A stretch of 60,741 nt of DNA, taken from assembly GCA_018402765.1 (NCBI GenBank), contig JAGYIE010000006.1, positions 1 to 60,741 on the forward strand, written 5' to 3'. Positions within the stretch are counted from its first letter, which is position 1; the number at the start of each line of letters is the position of its first letter. Both the position numbers and the translations under genes were made by a program. This stretch comes from Vicingaceae bacterium. Its GTDB lineage: Bacteria; Bacteroidota; Bacteroidia; Flavobacteriales_E; Vicingaceae. Positions 48,270-58,772 of the stretch are shown here, piece after piece. Under the pieces are notes generated by a model, which worked only from the letters and a program-made list of their open reading frames with translations, did no database searches and was not told the origin of the DNA.

Positions 48270-50345
48270 ATGGCAAAGAAGGATTGGGAATATCAAAATA
48301 GAGAAATTAGTTGGCTATCGTTCAATGAGCGAGTACTGCAAGAGGCTATGGATCCGAATGTTCCATTGTTAGAACGTATGCGATTTTTAGGTATTTATTC
48401 TAATAACCTAGATGAATTTTTTAGAGTCCGTGTCGCTACAATAAGTCGTATGATCGACTATGGGAAGAAAGCTATTCCTTTATTAGGATATGACCCTAAA
48501 TTAACGCTCAAAGAAATTTTGCACATCAACAGGCAACAAATGTTGCTGTTTCAAGAAACGTATAAGGAGTTAAAACGATTATTAGCTAATCAAGAGATTT
48601 TTCTCTTAGATGAAAATGAACTGTCTGCAGAACAGGGGGAACAAGTGACCAATTACTTTAGAAATCATGTTCGACCATCTTTGGTGCCTTTAATGATTGA
48701 AGATAAGCGTCCATTTCCTACATTAAATGGAAAGGGGATTTATTTTGCAGTTAAATTATATAATGGTGACGGGGCTTCTAAAAAAGAAGTTCAGTATTCG
48801 ATTATTGAAATTCCTTCTCAAGTTATTTCTCGTTTTTATTTATTGCCGGAAGAAGACGGTAAAAAGTATATTATTCTTCTGGATGATGTTATTCGTTATT
48901 GCTTAGAAGAAATATATGCCATTTTTGAATATGAAAAAGTTGAAGCGTACACGATTAAGTTTACTCGAGATGAAGAGCTTGACATGGAAGATAATGTATC
49001 TGTAAGTTTAATTGAAAAGCTAGAATCTGGAATAAAGGCACGTAAGCGTGGGGATACAGTTCGATTTGTATATGATAGAACCATGCCCCAAGATTTATTA
49101 GACTTTCTGCTTTCAAACAATGCGATAGAAGAAGAGGATAATATTGTTGCCGGTGGACGCTATCACAATTTTAAAGATTTTATTGATTTCCCTGTTATTG
49201 GCGCAAAGCGACTAAGATACAAGCCACTTCCTGCTGTTAAACACAAATACTTAGAAAGTCATGTAAGCCTCTTTATGGCCATAAAAGAAAGGGATATTTT
49301 ACTTTCATACCCATATCAATCATTCAACTATGTGATTGACTTGCTACGTGAAGCCGCTATCGATCCTAAAGTTCGTTCGATAAAAATTACATTGTATAGA
49401 GTCGCAAAAAACTCTAAAGTGATTAATGCGCTTATTAACGCAGCTAAAAATGGTAAAGCCGTAACTGTTATTGTGGAGTTGCAAGCAAGATTTGACGAAG
49501 AAAATAATATTTACTACGCCAATAAATTGCAAGAAGAAGGCATAAAAGTAAATTTTGGTATTGCAGGTTTAAAAGTGCACACTAAAATAATATTAATACG
49601 AAGAAAAGAAGCAAATAAGAATGTGTATTACGCGCACATTGGGACAGGTAACTTTAATGAAAAGACTTCAGAAATTTATTGTGATCACTCTTTTTTAACT
49701 GCAAATACAAAGATTACTAATGAAGTCAAAAAAGTATTCGCTTTCTTTAAGGATAATTATAAAAGACACGTTTTTAGATACTTATTAGTTAGTCCATTTA
49801 ATACTCGTCGTCAGTTTATTAAATTAGTAAAAACTGAAATAGCAAATGCCGAGGCTGGCCTTCCTGCTGGTGTCACCATAAAAGTGAACAATCTAAATGA
49901 TGAAGAAATGGCAAATGTATTGTATGAAGCCAGCGAAGCAGGAGTGAAAGTAAATCTGATAGTTAGAAGTATTTGCAATGTAATACCACAGCAGTCATAT
50001 AGTAAAAATATACATGCTATAAGTTTAGTAGATCGCTTACTAGAGCACTCTCGAGTTATGGTTTTTACCAATGGAGGAGATGCCAAAGTTTATATAGGTT
50101 CCGCCGATTGGATGACGCGTAATATTGATAGAAGGGTAGAGGTAACGGTTCCTATTTTTGACCCTACGATTAAGCAAGAGTTAATAGATATGATCGATAT
50201 TCAACTTAAAGACAATACAAAATCTAGAGTTTGGAACGCTGATTTATCAAACACTTATGTGGTTACAGGTTCTGATAAAGAAGTAAGGGCGCAAATAGCT
50301 ACACATGAATACTTTAAGAAGAGATTAGAAACAAAGAAATTCTAG
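48270..50345 (+). CDS. ppk1: Polyphosphate kinase 1
   Basis: Reversible synthesis of inorganic polyphosphate from ATP. 691 residues, four-domain PPK1. Opening NREISWLSFNERVLQEA is diagnostic. The autophosphorylated histidine is H437 (KVHTKIILI), and the second active-site histidine is H593 (LLEHSRVMVF); HIGTGNFNEKTSEIYCD follows the first. The downstream Ppx/GppA gene provides the opposing activity. About 100 bases separate the two. Confidence 0.97.
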   Translation: MAKKDWEYQNREISWLSFNERVLQEAMDPNVPLLERMRFLGIYSNNLDEFFRVRVATISRMIDYGKKAIPLLGYDPKLTLKEILHINRQQMLLFQETYKELKRLLANQEIFLLDENELSAEQGEQVTNYFRNHVRPSLVPLMIEDKRPFPTLNGKGIYFAVKLYNGDGASKKEVQYSIIEIPSQVISRFYLLPEEDGKKYIILLDDVIRYCLEEIYAIFEYEKVEAYTIKFTRDEELDMEDNVSVSLIEKLESGIKARKRGDTVRFVYDRTMPQDLLDFLLSNNAIEEEDNIVAGGRYHNFKDFIDFPVIGAKRLRYKPLPAVKHKYLESHVSLFMAIKERDILLSYPYQSFNYVIDLLREAAIDPKVRSIKITLYRVAKNSKVINALINAAKNGKAVTVIVELQARFDEENNIYYANKLQEEGIKVNFGIAGLKVHTKIILIRRKEANKNVYYAHIGTGNFNEKTSEIYCDHSFLTANTKITNEVKKVFAFFKDNYKRHVFRYLLVSPFNTRRQFIKLVKTEIANAEAGLPAGVTIKVNNLNDEEMANVLYEASEAGVKVNLIVRSICNVIPQQSYSKNIHAISLVDRLLEHSRVMVFTNGGDAKVYIGSADWMTRNIDRRVEVTVPIFDPTIKQELIDMIDIQLKDNTKSRVWNADLSNTYVVTGSDKEVRAQIATHEYFKKRLETKKF

Positions 50346-50407
50346 TTTTAAACAGTTATTTGTGCTAAACTTTTGGAGTTTTCTTACCTCCAAAGTTATA
50401 ATGTGCT

Positions 50408-50415
50408 TACTTTAG
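50408..50415 (+). promoter_or_regulatory. Putative -7 element upstream of the Ppx/GppA gene
   Basis: TACTTTAG, seven of eight positions versus TAnnTTTG, 37 bases before the TTG start. No -33 TTG at the expected distance. Confidence 0.3.
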
Positions 50416-50444
50416 AAAAATCTATAAATTAAAACGTTTTACTA

Positions 50445-51332
50445 TTGAGATTTGCTGCTATTGATATCGGTTCTAATGCTATTCGTTTATTGTTTAGTAA
50501 TGTGTACGAAACAGCTTCAGGACCTATTATTAAGAAAGCATCGCTGATTAGAATACCGATTCGATTGGGAGAAGACTCTTTTAATCTTAATAAGATAACG
50601 GAGGAGAAAGTAGGAAAGCTTATTAAAAGCATGCAGGCATTTAGAAATTTAATGGAAGCCTATGATGTAATTTCATACAAAGCATGTGCAACCTCTGCAA
50701 TGCGCGATGCTAAAAATGGTCCTGAGGTAATCAAACAAATTTTTAAGGAATCTGGAGTTCAACTGCACATTATAGACGGAGAATCAGAAGCGCAGCTAAT
50801 TTTCGAAACCCATATAGCTGAATCTTTAGATCCTTCTAAGAATTATCTCTACATGGATGTAGGTGGCGGAAGCACGGAGTATACCTTCTTTAAAAACGAA
50901 GAGCGGATATGGTCGAGGTCCTTTGATATTGGCACTATTCGTTTAAGAGATAACTTGGTTAAAAAAGGGGTAAAAGAAGAAATGGATGAGTGGCTCAAAG
51001 AAATGGGCAAAAAGTATCATCCGGAGTTGGTTATAGGCTCAGGAGGGAATATTAATAAGTTATTTAAAATGAGTGGTCTTGCGAGTATGAAGATCATGAG
51101 TAATACAAAAATTAAGCAATTGAAAGAGTTTTTAGAAAGCCATTCTCTTGAAGAACGAATCGAAAAACTTGGCCTACGGCCTGACAGAGCTGATGTGATT
51201 ATCCCTGCAGCAGAATTATTTCTAAATACATTAAAACAGGCAAAAGTCTCCGGAGTTTTAGTGCCTAAAGTTGGTTTGGCCGATGGAATAATTCACCAAT
51301 TATATCAAGAATACAAATTAGATCAGAAGTAA
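50445..51332 (+). CDS. Ppx/GppA phosphatase family protein
   Basis: 295-residue ASKHA-fold exopolyphosphatase/guanosine pentaphosphatase. FAAIDIGSNAIRLLF (phosphate-1 motif) begins at residue 3, so the TTG at 50445 must be the start; no ATG lies upstream in frame. The second phosphate motif is YMDVGGGSTEYTF and a third glycine-rich motif is VIGSGGNINKLF. It has only the catalytic core and lacks the C-terminal HD-like domain of long Ppx. Adjacent to ppk1, so polyphosphate turnover is the likeliest role. Confidence 0.92.
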   Translation: MRFAAIDIGSNAIRLLFSNVYETASGPIIKKASLIRIPIRLGEDSFNLNKITEEKVGKLIKSMQAFRNLMEAYDVISYKACATSAMRDAKNGPEVIKQIFKESGVQLHIIDGESEAQLIFETHIAESLDPSKNYLYMDVGGGSTEYTFFKNEERIWSRSFDIGTIRLRDNLVKKGVKEEMDEWLKEMGKKYHPELVIGSGGNINKLFKMSGLASMKIMSNTKIKQLKEFLESHSLEERIEKLGLRPDRADVIIPAAELFLNTLKQAKVSGVLVPKVGLADGIIHQLYQEYKLDQK

Positions 51333-51337
51333 TTTCT

Positions 51338-52084
51338 ATGAAGTTTTGGATTGTTATCATTTTCTCAATAATCTATTTACCTCTTTTTTCTCAAATTGTA
51401 AATATTGAAGATCAGCGCGCAAAAGATAGTGAAGAAGGCCTTAGTGGGCAAGCTGACTTTAATTTTAATATCAATAAAAATACTAGCGTGCTCTATCAAC
51501 TTGGGAATAGGGTTCAAGCGAGATATCGTAAGGATAGCAATATTTGGCTCTTTTTTAATGAACTCAATATAGTTAAAACCGATGAGGAGTCTTTTGTTAA
51601 CGATGGCTTTCAACATTTGCGCTATAATAAAGTGATCAATAAAGGATTTAGACTAGAAGCATTTACCCAAAGTCAATATAACGGTATACAGCGAATCGAT
51701 TGGAGATATTTATTAGGCGGAGGTGGTCGATTTACTCTTTTTAATTCGGACTCATTGTCCATAAATTTTGCTACACTTTTTATGTATGAATATGAGGATG
51801 GTAGTGGCGATTTGGGTGTAGAGCATGCCTTGAGAATGAGTAATTATCTATCTTTTAAAATTGATATTACTAAAAATACACGGGTAAGCAGTACGATCTA
51901 TTATCAGCCAAAGGTATGGAAGTTTAAGGATTATAGAGTTTCTAATGAGTCTGCATTTACAATTAATGTAAGTGAGAAATTAACACTCAAAATAATCTAC
52001 AATATTTTGTATGATTCAAAACCTGCCCTTGAGGTTCCTGAAACTATTTACACACTTAGAAATGCAATTTCTTACACCTTTTAG
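51338..52084 (+). CDS. DUF481-like outer membrane beta-barrel protein
   Basis: 248-residue exported protein with a signal peptide (1-18, ending LPLFSQ). The rest is alternating strands typical of a small outer-membrane barrel; the C-terminal YDSKPALEVPETIYTLRNAI then SYTF with terminal Phe is very like DUF481 (YdiY-type salt-induced protein). Six bases downstream of the Ppx/GppA gene and probably in its operon. Its stop overlaps that of the convergent hemG gene by 4 bases. Function unknown; assignment to DUF481 is by eye. Confidence 0.7.
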   Translation: MKFWIVIIFSIIYLPLFSQIVNIEDQRAKDSEEGLSGQADFNFNINKNTSVLYQLGNRVQARYRKDSNIWLFFNELNIVKTDEESFVNDGFQHLRYNKVINKGFRLEAFTQSQYNGIQRIDWRYLLGGGGRFTLFNSDSLSINFATLFMYEYEDGSGDLGVEHALRMSNYLSFKIDITKNTRVSSTIYYQPKVWKFKDYRVSNESAFTINVSEKLTLKIIYNILYDSKPALEVPETIYTLRNAISYTF

Positions 52085-53448
52085 CCGACAATAGATTTTG
52101 CTGCTAAAACGCCTTTCTTAACTGAATCGGCCACTGAAACACCATGGATGTAGTTGCCGATAACTTGATAGGTTGGGTTTTCTTTTCTAAAAAACAATTC
52201 TTCTTTTATAAGCTCCTCATGTCCAAGGTTATATTGAGGAATTCCCTTTTCCCATTTGATGTAGTTAACTAATTCAGGTTCTCCTGAAATATCCATGGCT
52301 TCTGCTAGTTCTTCTTTTATTTTGCTGATCAGTTCTTCTTGAGGTAATTGGGTTAGTTCTGGAGACCTAGATCCACCTATGATTACTGCGAATAAATCCT
52401 TTTCAGCAGGTGCATTGTGAGGAAAAAAACGATTGATAAACAAAATTCCTAAATAGCTTTTTTTCTCCAATACCCGCGTTAAAATGCCAAAGCCTGGTGT
52501 TTGATTCTTTACGTGAGATTTATGGTATCCTAAATGAATGGAAACAGTAGGAGCATAATGTACTTTTTTTAATTCTTCGCTAAAGTTACCATAGCTGTTA
52601 TTCCATAAATTGGCTTCTGCATATGCAGGTAAACTGCTAATGATATAATCGACTTCTAATTGGTGCGATTGCCCATTTTGTGAATACGAAATTTGATAGC
52701 TATTCGGTAATTTTTGAATTGAATTTACTGTAGCATTTAGTTGCAATCGATTACCAAGTTTTGAATGGACAAGTTCAGGAATAGTTTTTAATCCACCTTT
52801 GAAGCTAATCATCTTTTGCTTGGGCAACTCTTGTTGACGCGGATCTGCTTTTTTAGTTCTCATGGATTTGATTAACCCTTTAATGATACTGCCGTGATTT
52901 TTTTCAGCCTCCCAAAGTGCTTTCATGGAATATTTGGCACTCATTTTTTCTGGATCGCCTGCATAGATGCCTGTTACAAAAGGATCAATTACATTATCGA
53001 ACAGGGAAACACTAAATCTACGCTTACAGAACGAAGCCAATGATTCATCTTCTTTGTTCGTGATTGCTTTTCGGAAAGGTTCTTTTACTAACGTTGCAAT
53101 TCCGCTCCAACCAATAATTTTATTTCCAAACAAATTTCCCGGTCCTGATGGCAGCGCCTCAGGCTTTTTGCCCATTAAGATAAATCTATTTTTTGCAGCT
53201 TCGTTTTCTGGGTAAATGATTGAATCGATAAGATTTAGGTCTTTCAGTAAATCTAAAAATTCAGGGTTGTTGAGCATAACCGAATTAGGACCCATTTCTA
53301 ATTGATAACCTTCTTTGGAAATGGTATTCATTAACCCACCTACCTGATTGGCTTTTTCTAGTACAGTTAGCTCAATATCTTCTCGAATTAAAAAATTAGC
53401 AGCACTTAATCCACTAATTCCTGCACCTAAAACTGCTACCCTTTTCAT
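52081..53448 (-). CDS. hemG: Protoporphyrinogen oxidase
   Basis: Oxygen-dependent HemY/PPOX-type flavoenzyme of 455 residues making protoporphyrin IX. FAD-binding GAGISGLSAANF at 8-19, the LEKANQVGGLMNT ribose-binding strand, GPNSVMLNN, DPFVTGIYAGDPEKMSA, and the C-terminal VIGNYIHGVSVADSVKKG are characteristic. Sits near hemN on the same strand, but a 182-base spacer with repeats separates them. The stop codon overlaps that of the convergent barrel gene. Confidence 0.93.
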   Translation of the reverse strand: MKRVAVLGAGISGLSAANFLIREDIELTVLEKANQVGGLMNTISKEGYQLEMGPNSVMLNNPEFLDLLKDLNLIDSIIYPENEAAKNRFILMGKKPEALPSGPGNLFGNKIIGWSGIATLVKEPFRKAITNKEDESLASFCKRRFSVSLFDNVIDPFVTGIYAGDPEKMSAKYSMKALWEAEKNHGSIIKGLIKSMRTKKADPRQQELPKQKMISFKGGLKTIPELVHSKLGNRLQLNATVNSIQKLPNSYQISYSQNGQSHQLEVDYIISSLPAYAEANLWNNSYGNFSEELKKVHYAPTVSIHLGYHKSHVKNQTPGFGILTRVLEKKSYLGILFINRFFPHNAPAEKDLFAVIIGGSRSPELTQLPQEELISKIKEELAEAMDISGEPELVNYIKWEKGIPQYNLGHEELIKEELFFRKENPTYQVIGNYIHGVSVADSVKKGVLAAKSIVG

Positions 53449-53531
53449 TTTAATAATTTATTTTTATCTATCAAGTTGTTTCAAAACAATTATAAATACG
53501 TTTGGTTAAAATTTAGTAAACCACTAAGCCA

Positions 53532-53548
53532 TGCCTGCGGAAGGCAGG
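53532..53548. repeat. Small palindromic element (imperfect)
   Basis: CCTGC (53534-53538) and GCAGG (53544-53548) with loop GGAAG, G/C-rich in an AT-rich spacer. Resembles the short dispersed palindromes common in Bacteroidota intergenic DNA. Confidence 0.6.
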
Positions 53549-53583
53549 AACACAAAGAAAATTCAATCTTATCAAAACAACGA

Positions 53584-53595
53584 TGCCGGTAGGCA
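53584..53595. repeat. Second small palindrome, same sequence type
   Basis: TGCC-GGTA-GGCA, a 4-bp stem sharing the TGCC...GGCA core of the element at 53532-53548. Confidence 0.5.
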
Positions 53596-53599
53596 AGAG

Positions 53600-53627
53600 T
53601 AATTAACCATTAATAATTAACCATTAA
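53600..53627. repeat. Tandem repeat, two perfect 14-base copies
   Basis: TAATTAACCATTAA occurs at 53600-53613 and again at 53614-53627, ending three bases before the hemN stop codon on the opposite strand. AT-rich; it could contribute to hemN termination or be a fossil of slippage. Confidence 0.8.
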
Positions 53628-53630
53628 CAC

Positions 53631-54995
53631 CTATATCGTCATCGAGAACAATTGTGTCTGTGGTTTATTTCGAATTAATCGTACATCAAAAGCCATACAA
53701 ATATTTCGGATAAACGGCTTGCCTGCCTCGGTTACTTTTAAGCTCTTATCACCTAACGCTAAAAAGCCATCCTCAATTAATTCAGTTAATCTAGGGATGC
53801 ATTCATCAATAATTTCATGATAATTGTCCTCTTTAGCCCAAGACGTTTCATAGTGACACATAATATCTAAAATATGTCTTCTAATCACTAAATCTTCTTC
53901 AGTTAATTGATGACCCCGAAAGATTGGAATACGATCTTCTTCTAGAATTTTATAGTACTCTTCAACCGTTTTCACATTCTGCCCAAAAGCATACCAACTA
54001 TCACTAATAGACGATACTCCTAAGCCAATCATTAATTGTGTTTTAGAGGCAGAATACCCCATGAAGTTTCGATGTAACTCCTTGTTTTTCATCGAAACGT
54101 ACATATTGTCAGTTTCTAGTGCAAAGTGATCCATCCCGATTTCTTTATACCCTGAATCTAAAAGTAATTGATAACCAATTTCATATAATTCCCGTTTTTC
54201 GTCATCTTTTGGAAGGTCCGCTTCGTCATATCCGCGCTGTCCGTTTCCTTTAATCCATGGCACATGAGCATAGCTATAGTAGGCAATTCTATCTGGCTTT
54301 AATTCTCTAACCTTGTCAATGGTATCAATAATACTATCTTTAGTTTGATGCGGTAATCCATAAACTAAATCAAAACTGGTAGACGTGTAACCTGCTGCTC
54401 GAGTATTTTTCGTCACCTCTTTAACTACTTCAAAAGGCTGTATTCTGTTTATTGTTTTTTGAACCTTTGGATCAAAATCTTGAACTCCGTAGCTTGCTCT
54501 ATTGAAGCCTAGCTCATGCATTACCTTTAAATGTTCAATTTTTGTATTGTTGGGATGGCCTTCAAAACTATACGAATGATTTTCTGGAATTATTCCTTTG
54601 GAAGTAAGTCCTAAAATTAATTTCCTCAAGCTATTCGGACTAAAAAAGGTTGGAGTGCCACCACCAAAATGGATTTCACTAATAATCGGCGTTTCACCTA
54701 ATAGAGCTAAGTATAAATCCCACTCTTTAAGAACCGCCGTAATGTATGGGTCTTCAACTTTGTGATTTTTTGTAATTCGTTTATTACAACCACAAAACGT
54801 GCACAAGCTTTCACAAAATGGCAAATGCACATAAAGGCTAATGCCTTCTTTTGCGTTGCTTTCTTTGAATGACAGCTTAACAGAGTTTTCCCAAGCATCT
54901 TGACTTATGCCTTTATCATCCCAGTATGGGACAGTTGGATAAGAAGTGTAACGAGGTCCTGGAATGTTATATTTTGATATAAGCGATTGAGCCAT
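53631..54995 (-). CDS. hemN: Oxygen-independent coproporphyrinogen III oxidase
   Basis: Radical SAM decarboxylase converting coproporphyrinogen III to protoporphyrinogen IX without oxygen. 454 residues. IPGPRYTSYPTVPYW at the N-terminus is the true HemN signature (not the HemW relatives), and the cluster motif is C61-x3-C65-x2-C68 with C70 (CESLCTFCGC). Further HemN landmarks are HFGGGTPTF and SFEGHPN. Its product feeds HemG encoded next door. Has its own -7 element. Confidence 0.96.
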   Translation of the reverse strand: MAQSLISKYNIPGPRYTSYPTVPYWDDKGISQDAWENSVKLSFKESNAKEGISLYVHLPFCESLCTFCGCNKRITKNHKVEDPYITAVLKEWDLYLALLGETPIISEIHFGGGTPTFFSPNSLRKLILGLTSKGIIPENHSYSFEGHPNNTKIEHLKVMHELGFNRASYGVQDFDPKVQKTINRIQPFEVVKEVTKNTRAAGYTSTSFDLVYGLPHQTKDSIIDTIDKVRELKPDRIAYYSYAHVPWIKGNGQRGYDEADLPKDDEKRELYEIGYQLLLDSGYKEIGMDHFALETDNMYVSMKNKELHRNFMGYSASKTQLMIGLGVSSISDSWYAFGQNVKTVEEYYKILEEDRIPIFRGHQLTEEDLVIRRHILDIMCHYETSWAKEDNYHEIIDECIPRLTELIEDGFLALGDKSLKVTEAGKPFIRNICMAFDVRLIRNKPQTQLFSMTI

Positions 54996-55018
54996 AATAA
55001 TTCGTTGTTTTGATGCGC

Positions 55019-55026
55019 CAAATTTA
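55019..55026 (-). promoter_or_regulatory. -7 promoter element of hemN
   Basis: TAAATTTG on the minus strand, exact TAnnTTTG, 23 bases before the ATG. Confidence 0.55.
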
Positions 55027-55197
55027 CGAAGAAAGGAAGACTATGGTCGATTGATCATGAAAAGTCTTTTTTGATTTAACTTCTATTGGCAAATTGAAAC
55101 AATTTAAACGTTAGATGGATTTGTTTTTTATTCCATAAACTGCATTAGTTTTATGAAACAACGCTTATTTTCGCTTTAGACTAAGACTTGAAAAGTG

Positions 55198-55205
55198 TAA
55201 ATTTG
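55198..55205 (+). promoter_or_regulatory. -7 promoter element of icmF
   Basis: TAAATTTG, exact TAnnTTTG, 21 bases before the ATG at 55227. Confidence 0.55.
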
Positions 55206-55226
55206 CAATCTTAAAAATTTCATAGA

Positions 55227-58200
55227 ATGATAGACGCAAAACCATATACCCCAAAAAATAAAGTTAGAATTGTTACTGCAGCCTCTTTGTTTGATGGACA
55301 TGATGCAGCCATCAACGTAATGCGAAGAATTATACAAGCAACAGGCGTTGAGGTTATTCATTTAGGTCATGATAGAAGTGTTCAGGAAGTAGTAGATACT
55401 GCTATTCAGGAAGATGCAAATGCTATTGCCATGACTTCTTATCAAGGAGGTCACGTCGAGTATTTTAAATATATGCGTGATCTATTAGTAGAGAATGGAG
55501 CAGGACACATCAAGTTGTTTGGTGGTGGAGGTGGAGTAATTCTTCCTGAAGAAATCAAAGAACTACATGAGTATGGTATTGAACGCATCTATTCTCCTGA
55601 TGATGGTCGTTCTATGGGACTGCAAGGGATGATTAACGATTTGGTTGAGCGCTCTGACTATCCGACAGGAAAGGACATTACCGATGAAATAGAGCATCTA
55701 AAATCAAAAAAATCAACGGCAATAGCTCGATTAATTTCAGCAGCAGAAAACTTCCCTGAAGAAAGTAAAGAAGTGTTAGCTAAAGTTCACGAAATGGCTT
55801 CTAAGGTTAAGACACCTATTTTAGGTATTACCGGAACTGGTGGAGCTGGAAAATCTTCTTTAGTAGATGAATTGGTTCGTCGTTTTTTATTAGACTTTGA
55901 AAATAAAACGATTGCGATTGTATCGGTGGATCCATCTAAAAGAAAAACCGGAGGAGCATTATTAGGCGATAGAATTCGAATGAATGCCATTAAAAATGAT
56001 CGTGTGTACATGCGCTCTTTGGCTACCCGTCAGTCGAATTTAGCTTTATCTAAATATGTTGCTGAAGCAGTTTCTATTTTAAAGGCTGCTGAATACGATT
56101 TAATAATTCTTGAAACGTCTGGTATTGGTCAGTCAGACACTGAGATAACAGACCACTCTGATGTGAGTTTGTATGTAATGACACCCGAGTTTGGAGCAGC
56201 TACTCAATTGGAAAAGATTGATATGTTGGATTTTGCGGATTTAGTTTCTATTAATAAATTTGATAAACGTGGTGCACTAGATGCATTGAGAGACGTAAAA
56301 AAACAATTCAGACGCAATCACTTGTTATGGGAAGCAGACGATAAGGATATTCCTGTTTTTGGAACCATTGCTTCTCAATTTAATGATCCTGGGATGAACC
56401 AATTGTACCGATCAGTAATGCATAAAATTGACGAGGTAACGACTGCAGGTCTTAAATCAAATTTGGCAATTACTGATGAAATGTCCGAGAAGATTTTTAT
56501 TATTCCTCCAAGCCGTGTTCGTTATTTGTCAGAAATTTCTGAGAACAATAGAAGCTACGATAAATGGGTAGAAGAGCAAGCAAATGTAGCAGAACAACTT
56601 TATGGTTTGTACAATTCTATTGAAACGATTAAAAACTCTTCTATGGACGATAAAGATCGTTTAGTGAAAGGTTTACAAGAGTCGTTTGAAACCGTAAAAT
56701 TGGAGTTAGACCCTAAAAATTGGCTGTTGCTGGAAGAGTGGGAAGCAAAAAAAGATAAATATAAGCAACCAATCTTCTCTTTTAAAGTAAGAGATAAGGA
56801 GCTGAAAATAAAAACACACACAACATCATTGTCCCAGTCTGAGATACCGAAAGTGGCCTTGCCAAAGTACCGTTCTTGGGGGGATATTTTGAAATGGAAC
56901 TTACAAGAAAACGTTCCCGGAGAGTTTCCATACACTGCAGGTTTGTTTCCATTTAAGCGAGAGGGAGAAGACCCTACGAGAATGTTTGCAGGCGAAGGGG
57001 GCCCTGAAAGAACTAACAGAAGGTTTCATTATGTGTCTCTTTCTATGCCGGCAAAGCGTTTATCAACTGCATTTGATTCGGTAACCTTGTACGGAAATGA
57101 TCCGGCTTATCGTCCTGATATTTATGGAAAAATTGGAAATGCTGGTGTTTCTATTTGCTGCTTGGATGATGCTAAGAAGTTGTACTCTGGGTTTAATTTA
57201 TCAGATCCGATGACCTCTGTTTCTATGACCATTAATGGGCCTGCTCCGATGCTGTTAGGCTTCTTTATGAATGCAGCAATTGATCAGCAATGCGAATTTT
57301 ACATCAAAGAAAATGGTTTAGAAAAGGAAATTGAAGCAAAAATTGCTAAAATTTATAAAGACAAAGGGACTGCTAGGCCAAAATATCAGGGAGAATTGCC
57401 TGAAGGTAACGACGGTCTAGGTTTAATGCTACTTGGGGTTACAGGAGATCAAGTATTGCCTGCGGATGTATATGCAGAGATTAAAAAGTCAACTTTAACC
57501 AAAGTTAGAGGTACAGTTCAAGCGGATATTTTAAAAGAGGATCAGGCACAAAATACCTGCATATTCTCTACGGAATTTGCTTTGCGATTAATGGGTGATG
57601 TACAAGATTATTTCATTCGAGAGAATGTTCGTAATTTCTATTCAGTTTCTATTTCAGGATATCATATCGCAGAAGCTGGAGCAAATCCAATTACTCAACT
57701 GGCCTTTACAATTGCCAATGGGTTTACGTATGTAGAATACTATTTAAGCCGAGGAATGGACATCAATAAATTCGGTCCAAACTTATCCTTTTTCTTCTCT
57801 AATGGAATTGATCCTGAGTATGCCGTAATTGGTCGTGTTGCACGGAGAATTTGGAGTAAGGCATTGAAAAATAAATATGGAGCGAATGCTAGAGCGCAAA
57901 TGTTGAAGTATCATATTCAGACTTCAGGTCGGTCATTGCATGCTCAGGAGATTGATTTTAATGATATTAGAACAACATTACAAGCACTTTATGCGATTTA
58001 TGACAACTGTAATTCATTGCATACCAATGCATATGATGAGGCGATTACAACGCCTACAGAAGAAAGTGTAAGAAGAGCTATGGCGATACAGTTAATTATT
58101 AATCGTGAGTTAGGACTTGCTAAAAATGAGAATCCACTTCAAGGATCTTTTATCATCGAAGAGTTAACTGACTTGGTAGAAGAAGCTGTTCTTTTAGAGT

Positions 58201-58607
58201 TTGATCGAATTACGGAAAGAGGTGGTGTTCTTGGAGCTATGGAAACCATGTATCAGCGCAGTAAAATACAAGAAGAAAGCTTGTATTACGAGGGATTGAA
58301 GCATTCAGGTGAGTTTCCAATAATTGGCGTAAATACCTTCTTAAGTTCTAACGGATCACCCACAGTATTGCCGAGGGAAGTAATTCGTGCCACGAAAGAA
58401 GAAAAGGAATATCAGATAGAAATGCTAGAAGCTTTACAAAGTAAAAATGCGGATAGATCGGAGAAGTTGTTGCGCGAATTACAAGAAAAGGCAATTGCAA
58501 ACGAAAACCTTTTTGAGGAATTAATGGAAGTAACTAAATACTGTTCTTTAGGTCAAATAACAGCCTCACTGTTTAATGTAGGTGGTCAATATCGACGAAA
58601 TATGTAA
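55227..58607 (+). CDS. icmF: Fused isobutyryl-CoA mutase IcmF (B12 domain, MeaB-like GTPase, mutase)
   Basis: 1126-residue adenosylcobalamin enzyme that interconverts isobutyryl-CoA and n-butyryl-CoA (and related acyl-CoAs). Order: B12-binding domain about 12-140 ([24 protein letters not shown]), a MeaB-type G-protein chaperone about 190-430 with P-loop [12 protein letters not shown] near 200, a linker, and the TIM-barrel mutase from about 540 with [18 protein letters not shown] near 568. All three parts are continuous with no frameshift. The FPFKR segment is IcmF-like rather than a classic methylmalonyl-CoA mutase, but substrate preference needs biochemistry. Confidence 0.93.
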   Translation: MIDAKPYTPKNKVRIVTAASLFDGHDAAINVMRRIIQATGVEVIHLGHDRSVQEVVDTAIQEDANAIAMTSYQGGHVEYFKYMRDLLVENGAGHIKLFGGGGGVILPEEIKELHEYGIERIYSPDDGRSMGLQGMINDLVERSDYPTGKDITDEIEHLKSKKSTAIARLISAAENFPEESKEVLAKVHEMASKVKTPILGITGTGGAGKSSLVDELVRRFLLDFENKTIAIVSVDPSKRKTGGALLGDRIRMNAIKNDRVYMRSLATRQSNLALSKYVAEAVSILKAAEYDLIILETSGIGQSDTEITDHSDVSLYVMTPEFGAATQLEKIDMLDFADLVSINKFDKRGALDALRDVKKQFRRNHLLWEADDKDIPVFGTIASQFNDPGMNQLYRSVMHKIDEVTTAGLKSNLAITDEMSEKIFIIPPSRVRYLSEISENNRSYDKWVEEQANVAEQLYGLYNSIETIKNSSMDDKDRLVKGLQESFETVKLELDPKNWLLLEEWEAKKDKYKQPIFSFKVRDKELKIKTHTTSLSQSEIPKVALPKYRSWGDILKWNLQENVPGEFPYTAGLFPFKREGEDPTRMFAGEGGPERTNRRFHYVSLSMPAKRLSTAFDSVTLYGNDPAYRPDIYGKIGNAGVSICCLDDAKKLYSGFNLSDPMTSVSMTINGPAPMLLGFFMNAAIDQQCEFYIKENGLEKEIEAKIAKIYKDKGTARPKYQGELPEGNDGLGLMLLGVTGDQVLPADVYAEIKKSTLTKVRGTVQADILKEDQAQNTCIFSTEFALRLMGDVQDYFIRENVRNFYSVSISGYHIAEAGANPITQLAFTIANGFTYVEYYLSRGMDINKFGPNLSFFFSNGIDPEYAVIGRVARRIWSKALKNKYGANARAQMLKYHIQTSGRSLHAQEIDFNDIRTTLQALYAIYDNCNSLHTNAYDEAITTPTEESVRRAMAIQLIINRELGLAKNENPLQGSFIIEELTDLVEEAVLLEFDRITERGGVLGAMETMYQRSKIQEESLYYEGLKHSGEFPIIGVNTFLSSNGSPTVLPREVIRATKEEKEYQIEMLEALQSKNADRSEKLLRELQEKAIANENLFEELMEVTKYCSLGQITASLFNVGGQYRRNM

Positions 58608-58772
58608 AGCTAAATCTATCAGTACCATTATTTTTTTTATAAGTATAAAATTTGAATAGTTAAATCATGTACCAAAGTAATTTCAAAACTGAAAATTGTT
58701 GATTTATACCAATTTTTAAGTGATTTAAATAAAAGAAGTTATTTATTAGCTTAGATAAAAAATCAATTATAA

